A stretch of DNA of 64,000 nt from Todiramphus chloris collaris (GCA_025345505.1 JANVCC010000047.1:8750413-8814412), one strand, 5' to 3'. Positions 1 through 12,692 are shown, numbered from the stretch's first letter. Made by a program: numbers and translations. The notes: generated by a model from the sequence alone, not told the origin.

Positions 1-1362
1 AAACGCTGGCATTATGGGCTTTCGGTAGCTTTTACAGAAAAGCGGGTAGGCTGAGTGTTTGCACTTGCAGCAGTAAGAAATGAGAGCTTTCCTTAAAAAA
101 AAAAAAAAAAAAAAAAAAAAGGAAAACCTTTCTATGGAATTGATATTTGCAGCCGCCTTTGGCCTTTGCCAGTGGGCCCTTTTTAAGCAGCATAGATTAA
201 TCCTTGGACGGAAAGAAGAATCAAAGTATGAATAAGTGTAACTAAGCACCTTTATATTTCGAGCCGCGGAGGCCGTTGTGAGCAGCATGAGAGAAAACGA
301 AAGGGCAGAATGGGACCTTTGTAGTGCGATAAAATCCCTTCGCTCAGAGACCATGTTCACAGTTGGAAGGGGATGTAACTTAAAAGACAATCTAATTAAC
401 TTGACAAAGTCTTTGTGGCCGCCTGAAATTCAGACCTGAATACACTTTTCTTTTTCGGGAGAGATCCCTCTCGGAGGGTTTTTTTATTGGGTTTTTTTTT
501 CATATGTGTGTGTACGTGCACCAGGATATATATACAGAAAAGTCCTCCTTGTTGATGGCATATCTGGAGCTCACTGCCACCATGATGATTTATGCATGTT
601 CTCTTAATGGTCTTTAAAGTTCTTTCCTACTATTTTTTTTTCCTGTTTCTAGCTGATTGTAGCTTGTCATGTCTATTTATCAGGAGCCTGGAGTTTATGA
701 GTTTGCACACTGAGACCCAAACTGTGGGGGTTTTGAGCAGTCATTAAGCCACTGCAAAATATATACAGAAATATACGGTGTTTATAAAACATATGTATTC
801 TGACGCACCAGCTGCAGGCAGCTAGTTCCCACCGCGCCGGGGGAACGCCAAAGCCACAGTACCTCCGTGTTGCAAGTATACGTTGCAACGTCTACGTTAT
901 GCACATATAGAAGAGGGTGGTGGCCCGGGAGCTGGGGCTCTCTGGAGTTCCTCTGCCGACAGCGGCGTTCGCTCCCCAGCCTCACGCGAAGGCGGTGGCA
1001 GTGGTGGTGGTGGGAGGCCACCTCCGAGATGTTCTCCTTCCCAGCCCCTGGCACCACGGTGGAGGAGCCGCCGGGACACCCCCCACCTCGGGGAGCCGCA
1101 CTAGGTGGTCAGCGGTGGGGCCTCCTTGGCCCCAGCACCGTACCCGAGGAGAAGCGGCACTGCGGCCGGCCCTCCCCTCCCCCTTGCCCTTGCCCCCTGT
1201 TTATGAACCCTCGGGCACAAAAGCCAGTTGCTGAAGACAGGAGGGCAGATAAGAGCTAACAAACCGTAGGTACAATGTGTGTTCTAACTACTGACATATC
1301 CTAGTTTTTCCCACCTTTCCCTGAGAAGCTGTATAATGCCATTAACCTTCTGCTTTGATCAG
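1..1362 (+). other. DLGAP1: DLGAP1 last intron (3' part)
   Basis: Sequence upstream of the last DLGAP1 exon. It ends in a pyrimidine-rich stretch and an AG acceptor at 1361-1362. It holds a 27-nt A run near 94-120 and a GC-rich block at about 930-1200. Short open frames in that block have no recognisable domain and look like chance. I see no second exon with a good donor site here. Confidence 0.75.
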
Positions 1363-1572
1363 GAGAGAAGGGTCCCTCCTCCAGTGCCAAAGAAGCCATC
1401 GAAAGGTCAGGTGCCACTCATACGAGAACGCTCTCTGGAAAGCTCGCAGCGTCAAGAGGCCCGGAAACGGCTGATGGCTGCCAAGCGCGCTGCATCGGTC
1501 CGACAGAACTCAGCTACTGAGAGCGCCGAAAGCATTGAGATATACATCCCCGAAGCCCAGACCAGGCTATGA
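1363..1572 (+). CDS. DLGAP1: DLGAP1 (SAPAP1/GKAP) terminal coding exon, partial gene
   Basis: This exon encodes the last 69 residues of disks large-associated protein 1, a postsynaptic density scaffold that links PSD-95-type guanylate kinase domains to SHANK proteins. The exon starts in phase 0 right after the AG at 1361-1362, with residues ERRVPPPVPKKP. It goes on through the basic, conserved block SSQRQEARKRLMAAKRAASV, which belongs to the GKAP homology region, and ends with the C-terminal PDZ ligand EAQTRL before a TGA stop at 1570-1572. In this family that terminal motif binds the SHANK PDZ domain. The open frame runs a few codons upstream of the acceptor (from 1336), but that part is intron. 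The rest of the gene lies to the left of the window. Identification rests on recognising the family's C-terminus and is supported by the neighbour TGIF1. DLGAP2-4 share similar ends, so the paralogue call depends partly on synteny. Confidence 0.93.
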   Translation, partial: ERRVPPPVPKKPSKGQVPLIRERSLESSQRQEARKRLMAAKRAASVRQNSATESAESIEIYIPEAQTRL

Positions 1573-1971
1573 AGGGATCCAACCGGGAGGACTCTCTCTG
1601 GCAAGACAAGCCTCATGTATAACCTGCCCCTCTAGGCTCCTGCTCAAGGTCACCACGAAGTATTTGTACCTCCTCCTCCTCCTCCTCCTCTCTCTCTTCC
1701 CCCTGTCCCCCTCCCCTCTCTCTGTACGCAGCCGCCCCGATGCTCCCAGTGAACTCCACTGCCGTGGCGTAGTTGTCGGTCCTCCGAGAGATGTCCTCTA
1801 ACCACCCTTGCTTTCTGAAGGTTCGCCCATGTCAGTCATCACGATGCTTTGTCACATGTACTGATGCCGCCACTTTGCCTCATGTAAACGAGTACGATCC
1901 CTTTTCTATTTTGTTTTGTTCTCTTTTCTTTTCTTTACTTTACTTTTTTTTTTTTCTCTCTGTTTGAAACA

Positions 1972-1977
1972 AATAAA
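1972..1977 (+). terminator. DLGAP1: Candidate proximal polyadenylation signal AATAAA (DLGAP1)
   Basis: A canonical hexamer about 400 nt after the DLGAP1 stop, directly after a T-rich tract. It would give a short 3' UTR isoform. Use is not proven. Confidence 0.4.
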
Positions 1978-2974
1978 CGCAGCGCTCAGACTTCCACGCC
2001 CCCGCGCACCTGTACAGTAGATGCTCCCTTTAACTTACTCCTGATCTTTAGTTGACCCAAAGCTAGTCTGGTACCCGGTGTACAGCAATATCAAACTGTA
2101 GGGGGCTGTGGAAATTTCAGTCATGCAGGGTAATCCTTTCGGACTCTGCCGTCTTCCTCACAAAAGATGAAAGGAGCTATGACTCGGATTCCCTTCTTTT
2201 TATTACTGTTTTTTTTTAAAAGCAGATGGCGCACTTTATTCTAACCCTCCGAATCCACCTTCTTGCCTGACACCAGGAGAGGGGGCTGGGGCGGGAGTGG
2301 GGAGGGGGGGGAGAGAAAAAAAAACAAACACCCACACAGCTCTGGGATCTGAAAAACCAGAAGTATATCCTGCAGGTGAGATGGTGAGGGATAGAAAAGA
2401 TCCTGTGGAAAGATACCTGCACACTCACAGCTGCACAAACTGCCTCATTTTTATTTCATCAATCACTACTTAAACATTTCAATCACCAGAAGATTGTGAA
2501 TTCGATCTTCCAGGGAAATAATCTATTTTGAAAGGCAATAAAAGAGTGAAAAGGAAGGTGATAAGAAGCAGACAGTTAAAGAGATAATATAAAAGAAGGA
2601 TTTTCTTGTCCAAGTATTAAGAATTTTTAAAATTGTACTGTATTGTCAATTCCTCTTGTATTGTATTGTATGGATTATATTGGTTAACAAAAAAAAAAAA
2701 AGAAAAAAAAAAGAAAAAAAAAAAAGACAGAAAAAAAAAACCTCTCGTTTTTGTTGATGTCTTAATCTTGGTGGGACCATCCAATCACACACACCCACGC
2801 AGCCACACACGGACAGCTGTAGGCGAACTGCTGTACACAGAGCCTCCGATGCTCTCCCCACGGACGGTTGTACGCTACAGTTCAGACTGCTTGTCACCAA
2901 GACATCCACACCTAGGAGCAAGTCCCCAATTCAGCCTCCTCTTAATAGGACAAAGTACCCATTTGAACAAGAAC

Positions 2975-2980
2975 AATAAA
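2975..2980 (+). terminator. DLGAP1: Candidate internal polyadenylation signal AATAAA (DLGAP1)
   Basis: A canonical hexamer followed within about 10 nt by a GTGTTTTT stretch, which is the usual arrangement of a downstream element. A further AATAAA at 2537-2542 lacks an obvious downstream element. Confidence 0.4.
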
Positions 2981-3308
2981 GTGTTTTTCACAAGTGATGG
3001 GATCAACAATGAACTTAATTTTTTTCACGACAAGCCTTCCTACCCTGGCTTCTGCCATTGTTTTGCAACCATGGAAAATACGCATCCCAAGTAGGTGGTT
3101 AATAGCAGGGAGGAATGGCAGACAGTAGGGCTGGAGAGGAGCCGGAGAGGTCAGTCCCTGCGCGCCTGTCCCCACCAGCCACCCCTGGCTGAGGCAGGAG
3201 CTGGTGCCCCAGCTCCTCCGCCCGGCAACGGTGCCGACCACGCCGCTACCACAATCTCTTGTGCCAACGTCGGGAAAGCTGCGTCGGGCGTGTCACTGAA
3301 AGCAAGCC

Positions 3309-3385
3309 GTGCCTGAGCACGAGCGCGCACATGTGTGTGCCTGTGCATACACGCGTGCGCGTATGCGCGTGCCTAGCTGGCGCAC
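3309..3385. repeat. Alternating purine-pyrimidine (CG/CA/TG) tract
   Basis: About 75 bases of largely alternating purine and pyrimidine, rich in CGCG, TGTG and GCGC steps. It lies in the inferred DLGAP1 3' UTR. Such sequence can adopt left-handed Z-DNA. Confidence 0.7.
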
Positions 3386-5282
3386 ACGCTGCTGGAAGCA
3401 GAATTAGTGTGAGCCGGTGCGGGTGACGGGGCTGGTCCCATGGTGATGCCTCCCGGACCCATGACAGTCCCCACCGTGGAGGGACACACAGCGCAGTGAC
3501 CACCAGTCTGTGCCCGTAGCTGTTAAACCTCCACGGATGGTCCCACCTGTGAGCAATCCCACCACACGGGTGGCCTAATTCTGCAGCTTGCACTTAGAAA
3601 CGCGTTTAAAATCGTCATCAAAAAGTTAAGCTCTTGCTAAAAGGATCCATCGAGATCATGCCAGATGGCTTCTTTTCCTACGACATCATAGCCAGGTGCT
3701 AATTTAATTTCATTCAAGAAGATAGGAGAGGTAATAGGTTCTGGCACCGAGTACTTTCATGAGAGCATCCTAAAAACCACTAGAGAATTTGCTACCTCTC
3801 AAAGCCATTGATATCTGAGCTATGTCTTTATAAACAGGGCACAAATATTTACTGCTGTGGTTTACAAGATAAGGGCTAATAATTTAATATATAAAAGACT
3901 TTTCACTACAGTAATCAGAAATCCAGTGTAACCCTCGAGCACTTTGTGTTACAGGAGCTTCGGGAGGTTTGTCCCTCAGCATTTGAGCACCAGTGTGTTT
4001 GCTAGTTCCGAAACACCGCGTTTCACTTTTAGCAGCAACGAAACATCACCATGTTCGCAGTACGTGATAGTGCCAACTACCACTTTTTGAGCACACCTAG
4101 TCCTAGGAAGCGTCAGTTCTTTGGAACTCATTTGTACTGAGACACTGAAAGCGGTTCCCGGGCGAGAGCTCATGGTCACGACCACTCCGCGGGGTCAAGC
4201 GTGGCTTCGCGAGCGTTTGATGAAAGATGAGTTAAGGCTTTGGTTGACAAGTGGCTATGGAAATTTATACCCGGCAAGTTCCCCTCTAAAAGAGCAGAAA
4301 AGCAAAGGCTATCTAGTCTTGTACACTACAAATTACTGTATCTGTGTTTCAAATGAATCTATTCTTCGCTGAATGCCTGTTGGTTCATTTGGCGCTGAAG
4401 AAGGTACTGGAACGGTTGCCCATTTTTTTAGCAAGATGCTAAAAATACGGCCAAGACCTGAAAATATAAAATAGACCAATTCTGCCCCCAGAATGCCACT
4501 AGTTAACCACCTGACTCATTTACTGACACTAATGCCAGTGTATTTGCTCTGTCATCTGCTTTACTATCATTTGTAACTGTTCTCAGTCCAACCTGCCCGG
4601 TGTATATTAAAAATGCCTATATTCTGTTTCACTTTGGGACTAAACTATTGCTTTTAGGGTTGGTTTTTTTTTTTTTCTTTTGGGAAATTTTAAAAAAAGT
4701 TTGGTTTTTTTTCCTGTTTAAAAATTAAAAAAAAAAAAAACCAAAAAAATAATAAAAAAAGAAGTATTTATTATATTTTTTGCAGATGTTTCCATAAAAT
4801 TATCATAATCTTTTTGTAAAGAAAGATGAAGAAATGGATTAAAGATTTTTAATATTTGAAAAGGTAAATAGAAATAATTTATTTGTAATATATTTCGGTT
4901 TATTTATTGGTGTTCCCTTAATGCTTTGATGTGCACTATCAGTTTAATTTAAACTGTATCTTGGTGAATTTATTGGGTTTTTTGTTTGTTTGGGTTTTTT
5001 GTTTCGGTTGTTTGATTTTTATTTTTTTTAAAGGAAAATGGTCAAATGCATATTTTAAGTACCTGGAATGTAAATCGCTGGCCTACCTGCATTCCCAAAT
5101 GTGATTTTAAAAATGTTTTTTGATTTGAAACAAAAGACACAAATTCAAAAGCCTTCAGACAGAGGAGAGTGTTTTTATGGCTTAATGATTTGGGTTTCCG
5201 TAGGATTATCTCTATCTGGTTTGTGTGTGGACAGGAAAATGTAAATAGATGAATGTTTCCCATAATGTAAAAAGAGCAAATT

Positions 5283-5288
5283 AATAAA
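5283..5288 (+). terminator. DLGAP1: Probable distal polyadenylation signal (DLGAP1)
   Basis: An AATAAA in an AT-rich context, followed about 20 nt later by a G/T-rich stretch. Sequence character changes just after it, so I take it as the main 3' end of DLGAP1. Confidence 0.55.
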
Positions 5289-5310
5289 ATAATTAATGCA
5301 CTGCTTGTAA

Positions 5311-5898
5311 GAGCTGTGGGTTTTCACTGCGCACTCGTCCTCCCAGCGCCACCCAGGTGGTTCCTTTGAGGCGGTCAGGGAGAAAAGAGCAACAGGCAGA
5401 ACGTTCCTCCCAGGCACTCATCGCTGAAAGCCGACCCTGCAAAGTCACAGGACGTGTCCCTTCCCTGGAACCCTGCTCCAGACAGGGCTTCTCCTGGCAC
5501 GTGGAATAAAGACGGTCGCCAGTTCCCATAGAAACACCTCCTGGGTGCTGCTGTCCAGGGCTGTCCAGTGTTTAAACAGCTCCTGGTTCAATCCAGAGAG
5601 TCAGGCTGGTGCTGTGCCCGTGCTGCACCGTGTCCCGTCTGTCACCTCTGGGCCCTCGGCACAAGAAGATCAGAAAGGTTTGTGCTGGGGATCTGTAGGC
5701 AGGGAAACATCTCCTTCAAGGTTTATTACCACCAAGATGAAGGGATTTCTCCTCATCTGCTGGAATTTATGTTCTCATTGGTCACTGATAAACCAATACA
5801 GCAGGGATTAAAAAGAACAAACAAACCAGTTTTATTATTTAAAAACCTCTCTGATGTGGCTGGTATCTCTGTAATGAGAATGGGTCAGAGGGTGTGAA
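5311..5898. other. Intergenic, no gene seen
   Basis: Unique sequence between the inferred DLGAP1 3' end and the first CR1 copy. Short open frames on both strands show no family signature. Confidence 0.6.
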
Positions 5899-6346
5899 GG
5901 GTCTGGAGCACAAGTGTGGTGAGGAGCAGCTGAGGGACCTGGGGATTTTTCAGCCTGGAGAAAAGGAGGCTGAGGGGAGACCTTCTGGCTCTTGACAGCT
6001 CCCTGGCAGGAGGTTGTGATACATGGAAGAAGTTGGAGCCAAGGGGAATCAGGCTCTGCTCCCAAGGAACAAGCGACAGGACAAGAGGAACCAGCCTCAA
6101 GTTGCCCCAAGGGATGTTTAGATTGGAGCCGAGGAACAATTTCTTCCCCTTGAGGGTTGTCAAGGACTGTCCCAGGCTGCCTAGGGCAGTGGTGGAGTCC
6201 CCATGATCCCTGGAGGGGTTTCCAAGCCATGGAGATGTGGTGCTAAGGGACATGGGTTAGTGGTGCCCTGGCAGTGCTGGGGGAATGGTTGCTCTTGATG
6301 TTCTGAAAGGTCTCTTCCAAGCTAAGCCATTCCATGATTTTATGAA
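5899..6346 (+). mobile_element. CR1 LINE 3' fragment
   Basis: A 5'-truncated CR1 non-LTR retrotransposon. It holds the degenerate end of the CR1 ORF2 region (CAGCCTGGAGAAAAGGAGGC type), then the 3' UTR, and ends near GGTCTCTTCCAA and CCATGATTTTATGA. Open frames here derive from the repeat. Confidence 0.9.
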
Positions 6347-9300
6347 TTAGCAGATATGTTTCCAGCTGTTCTCCAGCAAAAGAATGAAGAAGTCCACCCC
6401 ATGGCTCGGAGCCCCGCCTGTCATGCACGCTTAAGGTAAACTTTATCCCTATTTATACTCAATGTTCTCTTCCAGTGGAAATCATGAGCCATCTCCACGA
6501 GCATAGCTTCTTGTCAGTTTGTTTGCCAAAGTCTGGTCTCTCCTGCTGGGCAGTTATTTTTGCAGCACGCAACAGGCAAACAAGACATTTCAACCGTCAG
6601 TTTGGAGCATGCTCGCTTATGAGACCTGCTGAGAGCTGGTGTTGAATTTGAGCTGACATTTTTGATGGCAATTAACAATGAAAATATTGGCTGCTCTGCT
6701 ACTATTAGCATTGGTTGCTGGAGTCTTAGGTGTATACAAGATTTGGAACGTGGCCAACAAGGGAAGTTATCCTTTCCCACTCTGCATCATATAGCAGGGT
6801 CAGGTCAGCCCTAGCAGCCTGTGATGGGCTTGCTGTCAGCAAACCCGGGACCAGCACCTCATCCCCTTTCCCATTAGCCTGACACTATAAAAACCACAAC
6901 TGTTGTCCTGCCACAGCAAGATCATCCATCACCATCTTCCCTTCCCCTGCTTTTGTACGTGGCAGGGAGGCTTTTACAGCTCCTGTTTCATGCTGAGGTG
7001 GCAGGAGAAGATGGCTGCCGTCACTGACTCACCAGGATGCATTTGGATGCCAGCTGCAGAACACGACGTGACAGTGACTGGTCCTTCCAGCCTGCAGCCA
7101 GCCTTTCCCATGCCTGGGTGCCATCGGCGGGCAGCATCCTCTTGGGAAGCGCAGGCGAATGCAGGGGGTCCTCTACCGCTCGGTGAGTCGCCCATCCTGA
7201 GACAAAGGGAGGAGGAAAGGCACAGGGCTTCCTGGTAACTGTGTTTTTCATGGTTCTCTTCACTGATCGGTAACAACATAATCGCAGAAATTAGAGACGG
7301 AAAAGCTCTGCTGGGGTGTTGTGTTCCCACTCCATCTCCAGCTCGCGATCTGCCCAGCGGTGGCAGGTAAGTTATCACCACTCCGGGTCTGCTTTGCCCA
7401 GGAGGAAACAAAACAACACATGAAGGGAGAGGGGGAAAATAAATAAATAAACAATCAAATAAATAAATAAATAAATAGAAAGCCAAGCTGAGCTGTGACA
7501 TTGCCACCACCTATTATGGGTGGCTTCTGTTGCAGAAGCCTCCACCCTATTGACTCCACGCTCACCACTCTGCATGGCACAGTGCTGGGCTTTTCCTCCT
7601 TTGTAGCCAAGCCGAATGGAAGCAATTACGGATTCTGCCAGCTCTGTTCAAAGAGAAGAAATACTGAAGCACTGCCGGGGGAGGCAAAGGCTACAGGGCC
7701 TCTGCACCACCACTGCTCTGCCACATCTCACAGCTGCCAAAGGCTCCAGCAAAGGGACCAGACAGAGCATGAGGGGTGTGCAGTGGGCATCGAGCATCCC
7801 ATGGAGGTAAGACTTGTGCCAACAGCTGTGTGCCGAGGCAAACGCCTTCCTTTGGAGATGGGAACTAGTGAGCCGAGGTGCTGACCAGCAAAAGGTAACC
7901 CCTTCTTAGGTAACCAGCCCACCTCCCAGGCAGGAATGCCTAGCCTGTCACCAGTCCCTGGCTTTTCACAAGAGAATTACCACAGGCACATCCGTAAAAT
8001 AGCGTGGCTTGTTTTTGGCTGTTGTACCAGCCATGGGTGCTCGCCTGGACTGTGCCCAGCAATAGGTCACTGCTGCCCCTCAACAGCCCCTGGTTGGCCC
8101 TGCTTTATCCTGAGTGCTCCACAAAATGCGCAACACTGAGCTGTTCACACGCTGCATGAGTTGGGCTATTTATTTGTCATCTTAAAGCATGTTCTTTTAC
8201 CTTTTTTTTTCATTTTGGTTTGCTTTTTTTTAAATAAGAATTTGTCACAATGACCCACTGTGCTCTGTTTTGCCAGGCTTGGGAAGAAATCTTTCCTACC
8301 GCCTGAAAAAAAGCAACAAAACAACACTGAAACTTCTTCAATTTGTAGATAGTTCTGGCAAATCACAGTTATGCTGGGCCTAAGGAGTGGAGACGGAGAT
8401 AACTGATGCTCTTCAGGCTGCTCCTCATCTCTCCACGCAACAACTGGCAGTGAAAGGGGAGAAATCGGCACTGCTCGGGCAGCTGCCAGAGGCTGCAGCA
8501 AATCTGTGATGGTGCTGAGCCGTGCTGCGGTACCGGTGTGGAACGAGCGCTGAGAGCAGGGGCCGTGCTGCCCAGAGACAACACTGGGAGGGCCACTTGC
8601 GGCCCTATAGCGAAGGAGGAAGGAGAGGTACTTGGCAGAAGAGTCTGGAGACCACCATTAAGGCTGCAACATGTTCGCCCCTGACCAAAGCATTTGCTGT
8701 CGCAATCTGTAGCGACAGCTGAGGGGGGAGATTCTTTCACATCTTGGAGCAAGGTTTCATTAAACAGTTCCTACATATCTGACATCCCTTCCCAGTGCAT
8801 TAGTGGCACCATAACCAGAATTTACATGATGTGGTGGGGCACCATCACGCCCTCAAGGAGCCCCTGGGTCTCTAGCTGAGGGCAGGGGAGATGCAAGTGC
8901 CTAGGCAACACCGAGGCTTGCACGGGGCAGGGCTCTGTCACACACTATGAAATGACACCAGCTCCATGGGAATGCCATATGGATTTAACACAAAAAAACA
9001 TAACCCAAAAGCAACCCAGGTCAGTTCATGGCTGTTGCTTCCATGGAGTAAGCCTTTGTGGTGGAAAAGAAGAGTTTGGAAGGGTGAGCCTTGTTTTCAT
9101 GGGTTTTCAATCCAGCACAAACACCAGTGATCAATTTTTAGCAAAGTTGCCACGTTGCAGTTGCAGTGTTGGGAGAGGGAGACTTCACCCCAGGCTTCCC
9201 AACAGCTGTGAAATTTAGCCGAGGCACAGAGATGAACCTTTAGCAGCTTCGATGGAAGCATGTCCCTTTCTCAGTCTCCAAGACCCCAGAAGAGCTCGTG

Positions 9301-10160
9301 TTACTAACCTCATGCTTCAACTGACAACGGCAGTTTTCCCTTTCTTTCACTCTTTCCTGGCAACAACATCATGACAACTGCAGCCCATCTGCAGGAATGC
9401 TCATGGATCTGGGAAGCCAGCCATGCACTAGCAAACCGTGGTGTTTGTGCTTGTGTACAAACAGAGGGAAAAAGCCACTTGTGTGCCACGTTTGTGGCAA
9501 TGATTTGTGTCAATCATCTTCTCCCAGGCTATGCTCAGATTCCAGGTAGGAGGCAGCTCACCCACCGGATTGGTTCTCCCTGAGCTGACTATTTTTTAGT
9601 AGAAGGTAGGGAATAAAACCAGGAAACCAAGACAAACAAAAAAAACCCTGTTGATTTTGTCATTAAAGGTTAATCCAAGCAGGGTCTATTTGTCAACAGT
9701 TGAACTAGCCAATATCACTATATTCTGAAGATATTTTTAGCTGTCAATGTTTTCACCTCCCTCAGCACGTGTGAGCTTAACACTGGTGGCCCAAGGCTCT
9801 CGCAAGAGACACATGAATGCAGCATGGGTGCTGATGCAGTACCTTGGCCATGTGTTGTCCATAGCCACCACCACCAGGGTCTCTCAGCCGACGTGCTGCT
9901 GCCAGGAGTCTTCTCCTCATGGCATGTCCCTCACTCATACAGTAAAAGGACATTGTGCTGTAGGAGCCACATGTTTTCTGCAACTGATGTCAAGTGAGAA
10001 TCTCCTTAAACACCAGTAAGTGTCACACAGGACAGAGGTTTAGCACTAAGCCCATCCAGCTTTTGTTCAAATATCTTTACACCTCAGCTCGTTCTCTCTC
10101 CGATCTTCATCTATATAAAAAATTTTTCTGTTACATGTATAAAACTGCTCTCACTGAATG
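6347..10160. other. Intergenic DNA with an AAAT microsatellite
   Basis: Nearly 4 kb with no recognisable exon, RNA gene or CR1 copy. Open frames of 60-180 codons overlap on both strands without domain signatures. An (AAAT)n tract lies at 7437-7478. Confidence 0.6.
7437..7478. repeat. (AAAT)n microsatellite, interrupted
   Basis: About ten AAAT units, interrupted near the middle by ACAATC. Confidence 0.85.
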
Positions 10161-10395
10161 CCAGCATGGAGGGGGCTGGAAGGGCCCTCTGGAGATGATC
10201 TGGTGCCACCCCCTGCTCCATCCAGCAGGGTCACCCAGAGCAGGGGGCCCAGCATCGCAGTGTCCAGGCGGGTTTGGAATCTCTCCAAACAAGGAGACTC
10301 CACAGCCTCTCTGGGCAGCCTGGCACAGCCTCTGACACCCTCACACCAAAGAACTTTCTCCTCCTGCTCACATGGAACCTTCTTGCACCTCAGAT
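10161..10395 (-). mobile_element. CR1 LINE fragment
   Basis: Reverse-orientation CR1: GGGCTGGAAGGGCCCTCTGG, then the block complementary to the CR1 segment with GTTGTGGAGTCTCCTTGTCT, ending near AAGAACTTTCTCCTCCTGC. The same subfamily recurs at 16.5, 26.96, 37.26 and 63.5 kb. Confidence 0.88.
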
Positions 10396-11228
10396 GCCAG
10401 TGCACTCTATTTGCTCTATAATACTTCCAGTATTATAACTGGGAGCAGAGTCTAGATTCATTTTTTTCTTCCTCTCTCAAAAGGTCAAGGAAACATGAAA
10501 CTGCAAAAGTCTAATTCTTCTCTGTCTCACATTTGTGTAAGCCCAGAGGGCAACACAGCAATGGTATTCCTAATGCTTTTTCATTTCCTTCCCACCTCCC
10601 TTTTCAATCCACAGCCCTTGGCGCATCTGGTGACAGCTCCCACCATAACTAACACATTCACCCTCACATTGCCTCTTCTCAGAAGCTGCTTCTGACCAAC
10701 ATCGGCAGCACCAGGAAGGGTCCTAGATGAGCAGGGGTGAGACCGGGGGTGGTATCACAACGCTTGGCCTCACCGTGGGTTTTCTGGTTCCAGTGCCACA
10801 GGGTGACAATCCAGAGCCCTGGGCACACATGCACCCGGGCACTGTTAGATTGTAAATACCACAAGAAGGCATTGGGTGTGATCTGATACCCCCATGAGTT
10901 TGACTCCCAGGAGCTGCGCTGGGCTCAGCACTGCGCAAATATTGACGTTTTCTGACAAGCTGTGTTTACAATCCAAGAAGGAGCTCTCTGCCACGGTTTG
11001 GTTATTTGTCTTTGGAAATGAATTGTGTGATTTAAAGTGTCATAAACGAGCATGTCCTTTCTTTTGCCACTGCTCAGATAGCAATTACTTCACAAAGAGC
11101 TACGACGGCAAAGTCCTGTACCTAAAGAATTCATCATCCTGACCAAGAATCAGTCTGTTGATATAAAGCCAAAATCCAATACTTCTTCTGCAACTCTAAT
11201 ACACTACAATAAAATATGATCTCACATT
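10396..11228. other. Intergenic, no gene seen
   Basis: Unique sequence between two CR1 copies. There is no exon-like frame or RNA gene. Confidence 0.6.
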
Positions 11229-11709
11229 GGACATTGAGGAGCTGGAGCATGGCCAGAGAAGGGCAAGAGAGCTGGCGAAGAGTGTAGAGCACGAGTGTGG
11301 TGAGGAGTGGCTGAGGGACCTGGTGGTGTTCAGCCTGGAAAGAAGGAGGCTGAAGGGAGACCTTCTGGCTCTCGACAGCTCCCTGACAGGAGGTTGGAGC
11401 CAGGGCAGGTTGGGCTCTGCTCCCAAGGAAGGAGTGACAGGACAAGAGGAACTGGCTTCAAGTTGCCCCAGGGGAGTTTTAGGTTGGAGCTGAGAAAAAA
11501 TGTCTTCCCCTTGAGGGTTGCCGAGGGCTGTCCCAGGCTGCCCAGGGCAGTGGTGGAGTCCCCATGATCCCTGGAGGGGTTTCAAAGCCCCATGTGGAGA
11601 TGTGGTGCTGAGGAACATGGGTTAGTGGTGCCCTGGCAGTGCTGGGGGAATGGTTGGACTCGATGTTCTGAAAGGTCTTTTCTGACCAAAACAATTCTAT
11701 GCTTCTGTA
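11229..11709 (+). mobile_element. CR1 LINE 3' fragment
   Basis: Begins with ACATTGAGGAGCTGGAGCAT and runs through the ORF2 tail and 3' UTR to CAATTCTATGCTTCTGTA. It is the same subfamily as the copies at 5.9, 12.7, 43.4 and 46.0 kb. Confidence 0.9.
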
Positions 11710-12692
11710 TTTCCCAAACCATTTCTAGGTCACAGTGACTCAGCAGGAGCAGGTCAAAACAGCGCTTTGCTGCTCCCGAACAGGAACACATTGTCAGGTA
11801 AACTCATTCTAAGATTTGATGGAAGAGGATGCTCTCAAAGCCACCGCACTGATAAGACAGAGATACATGGTAGCTGCTGTGGAGAACCCCCCAGCGGGGG
11901 TCAGGAGAGGTAAGATCACACATGGGTATGGCAGGAGCAGATGCTACAGGATAGGCTTTTGGCCCAGCGCCCAGTGCCCCAGGCACCTGCAAGCACCTTG
12001 CTGGGGCTGCCTGTGTTTGGGGAGGAAATGCCATTTTCTACAGCCAGGAGTGTTGGTGCTGGCATGCAGCTCAGCTCCACCCTTCCTCCAGGTGAGGACA
12101 CAACCTCTGCAAGGAAGTCAGGAGCTGCACCGAGCCCAGAGCATGGCCGGGCACTGCTGATGTCCATCACATGCAACCACCATGGAGTTCAAAAGGAAAG
12201 TTGCAAAAGAGTTGTTATTTGTCAGGGTGCTCTGAAGATTTATGGACCGTCACCTGCTTGGGTAGTGGGAGATGTTTACTGGTCTCCTGTGTCAGCTGAG
12301 CTCACTGGGCAGTAACATGATTACAACACTCATGTGGTCAGAAACACGTTCTGGATCCTCATATCTCCATGCCTGATCTCCAGGACACCTCAACAGGGGT
12401 AAAACAAAAACACCATCACCAAAACACCACCCAGATACAAACCAACTGAGGTGTGGGCTCAGAAACATCTCTAGCATTGGCTTTTCCCCTGCCATTGCAG
12501 CCCACCATTTCATAAATGGTATTTGTTCTTCCCACCAGCTTTACCTCTTCTGGGGGCAGGGGGAGGCTGAGTCAGGAGTTTCACCCACAAGCAGGTTATA
12601 CCTACAGACATGTCAGTAGTGCACGAGGAAGGATGGCCTCACACCATCCTACTGCTGAGCAGGGCACAGCAGAGCCAGAAACAGAAAATTCA
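11710..12692. other. Intergenic, no gene seen
   Basis: Unique sequence. Frames up to 124 codons on both strands overlap each other and lack family signatures. Confidence 0.6.

Larger units (their letters stand above)
1573..5310 (+). other. DLGAP1: DLGAP1 3' UTR (inferred extent)
   Basis: Unique, CR1-free sequence follows the stop codon. It has a CTC/pyrimidine tract (1669-1730), a T-rich tract (1921-1957), A-rich tracts (2690-2740, 4728-4760) and an alternating purine-pyrimidine tract (3309-3385). AATAAA signals stand at 1972, 2537, 2975 and 5283. The last is followed by a G/T-rich stretch and then by a change to ordinary intergenic sequence. A 3' UTR of about 3.7 kb would fit the long UTRs of this family, but the end point is an inference without transcript data. 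Confidence 0.6.

Noticed and set aside
867-1259. 130-codon frame as a possible DLGAP1 exon
   Set aside because: GC-rich, does not resemble DLGAP1, and has no acceptor/donor pair in phase with the last exon.
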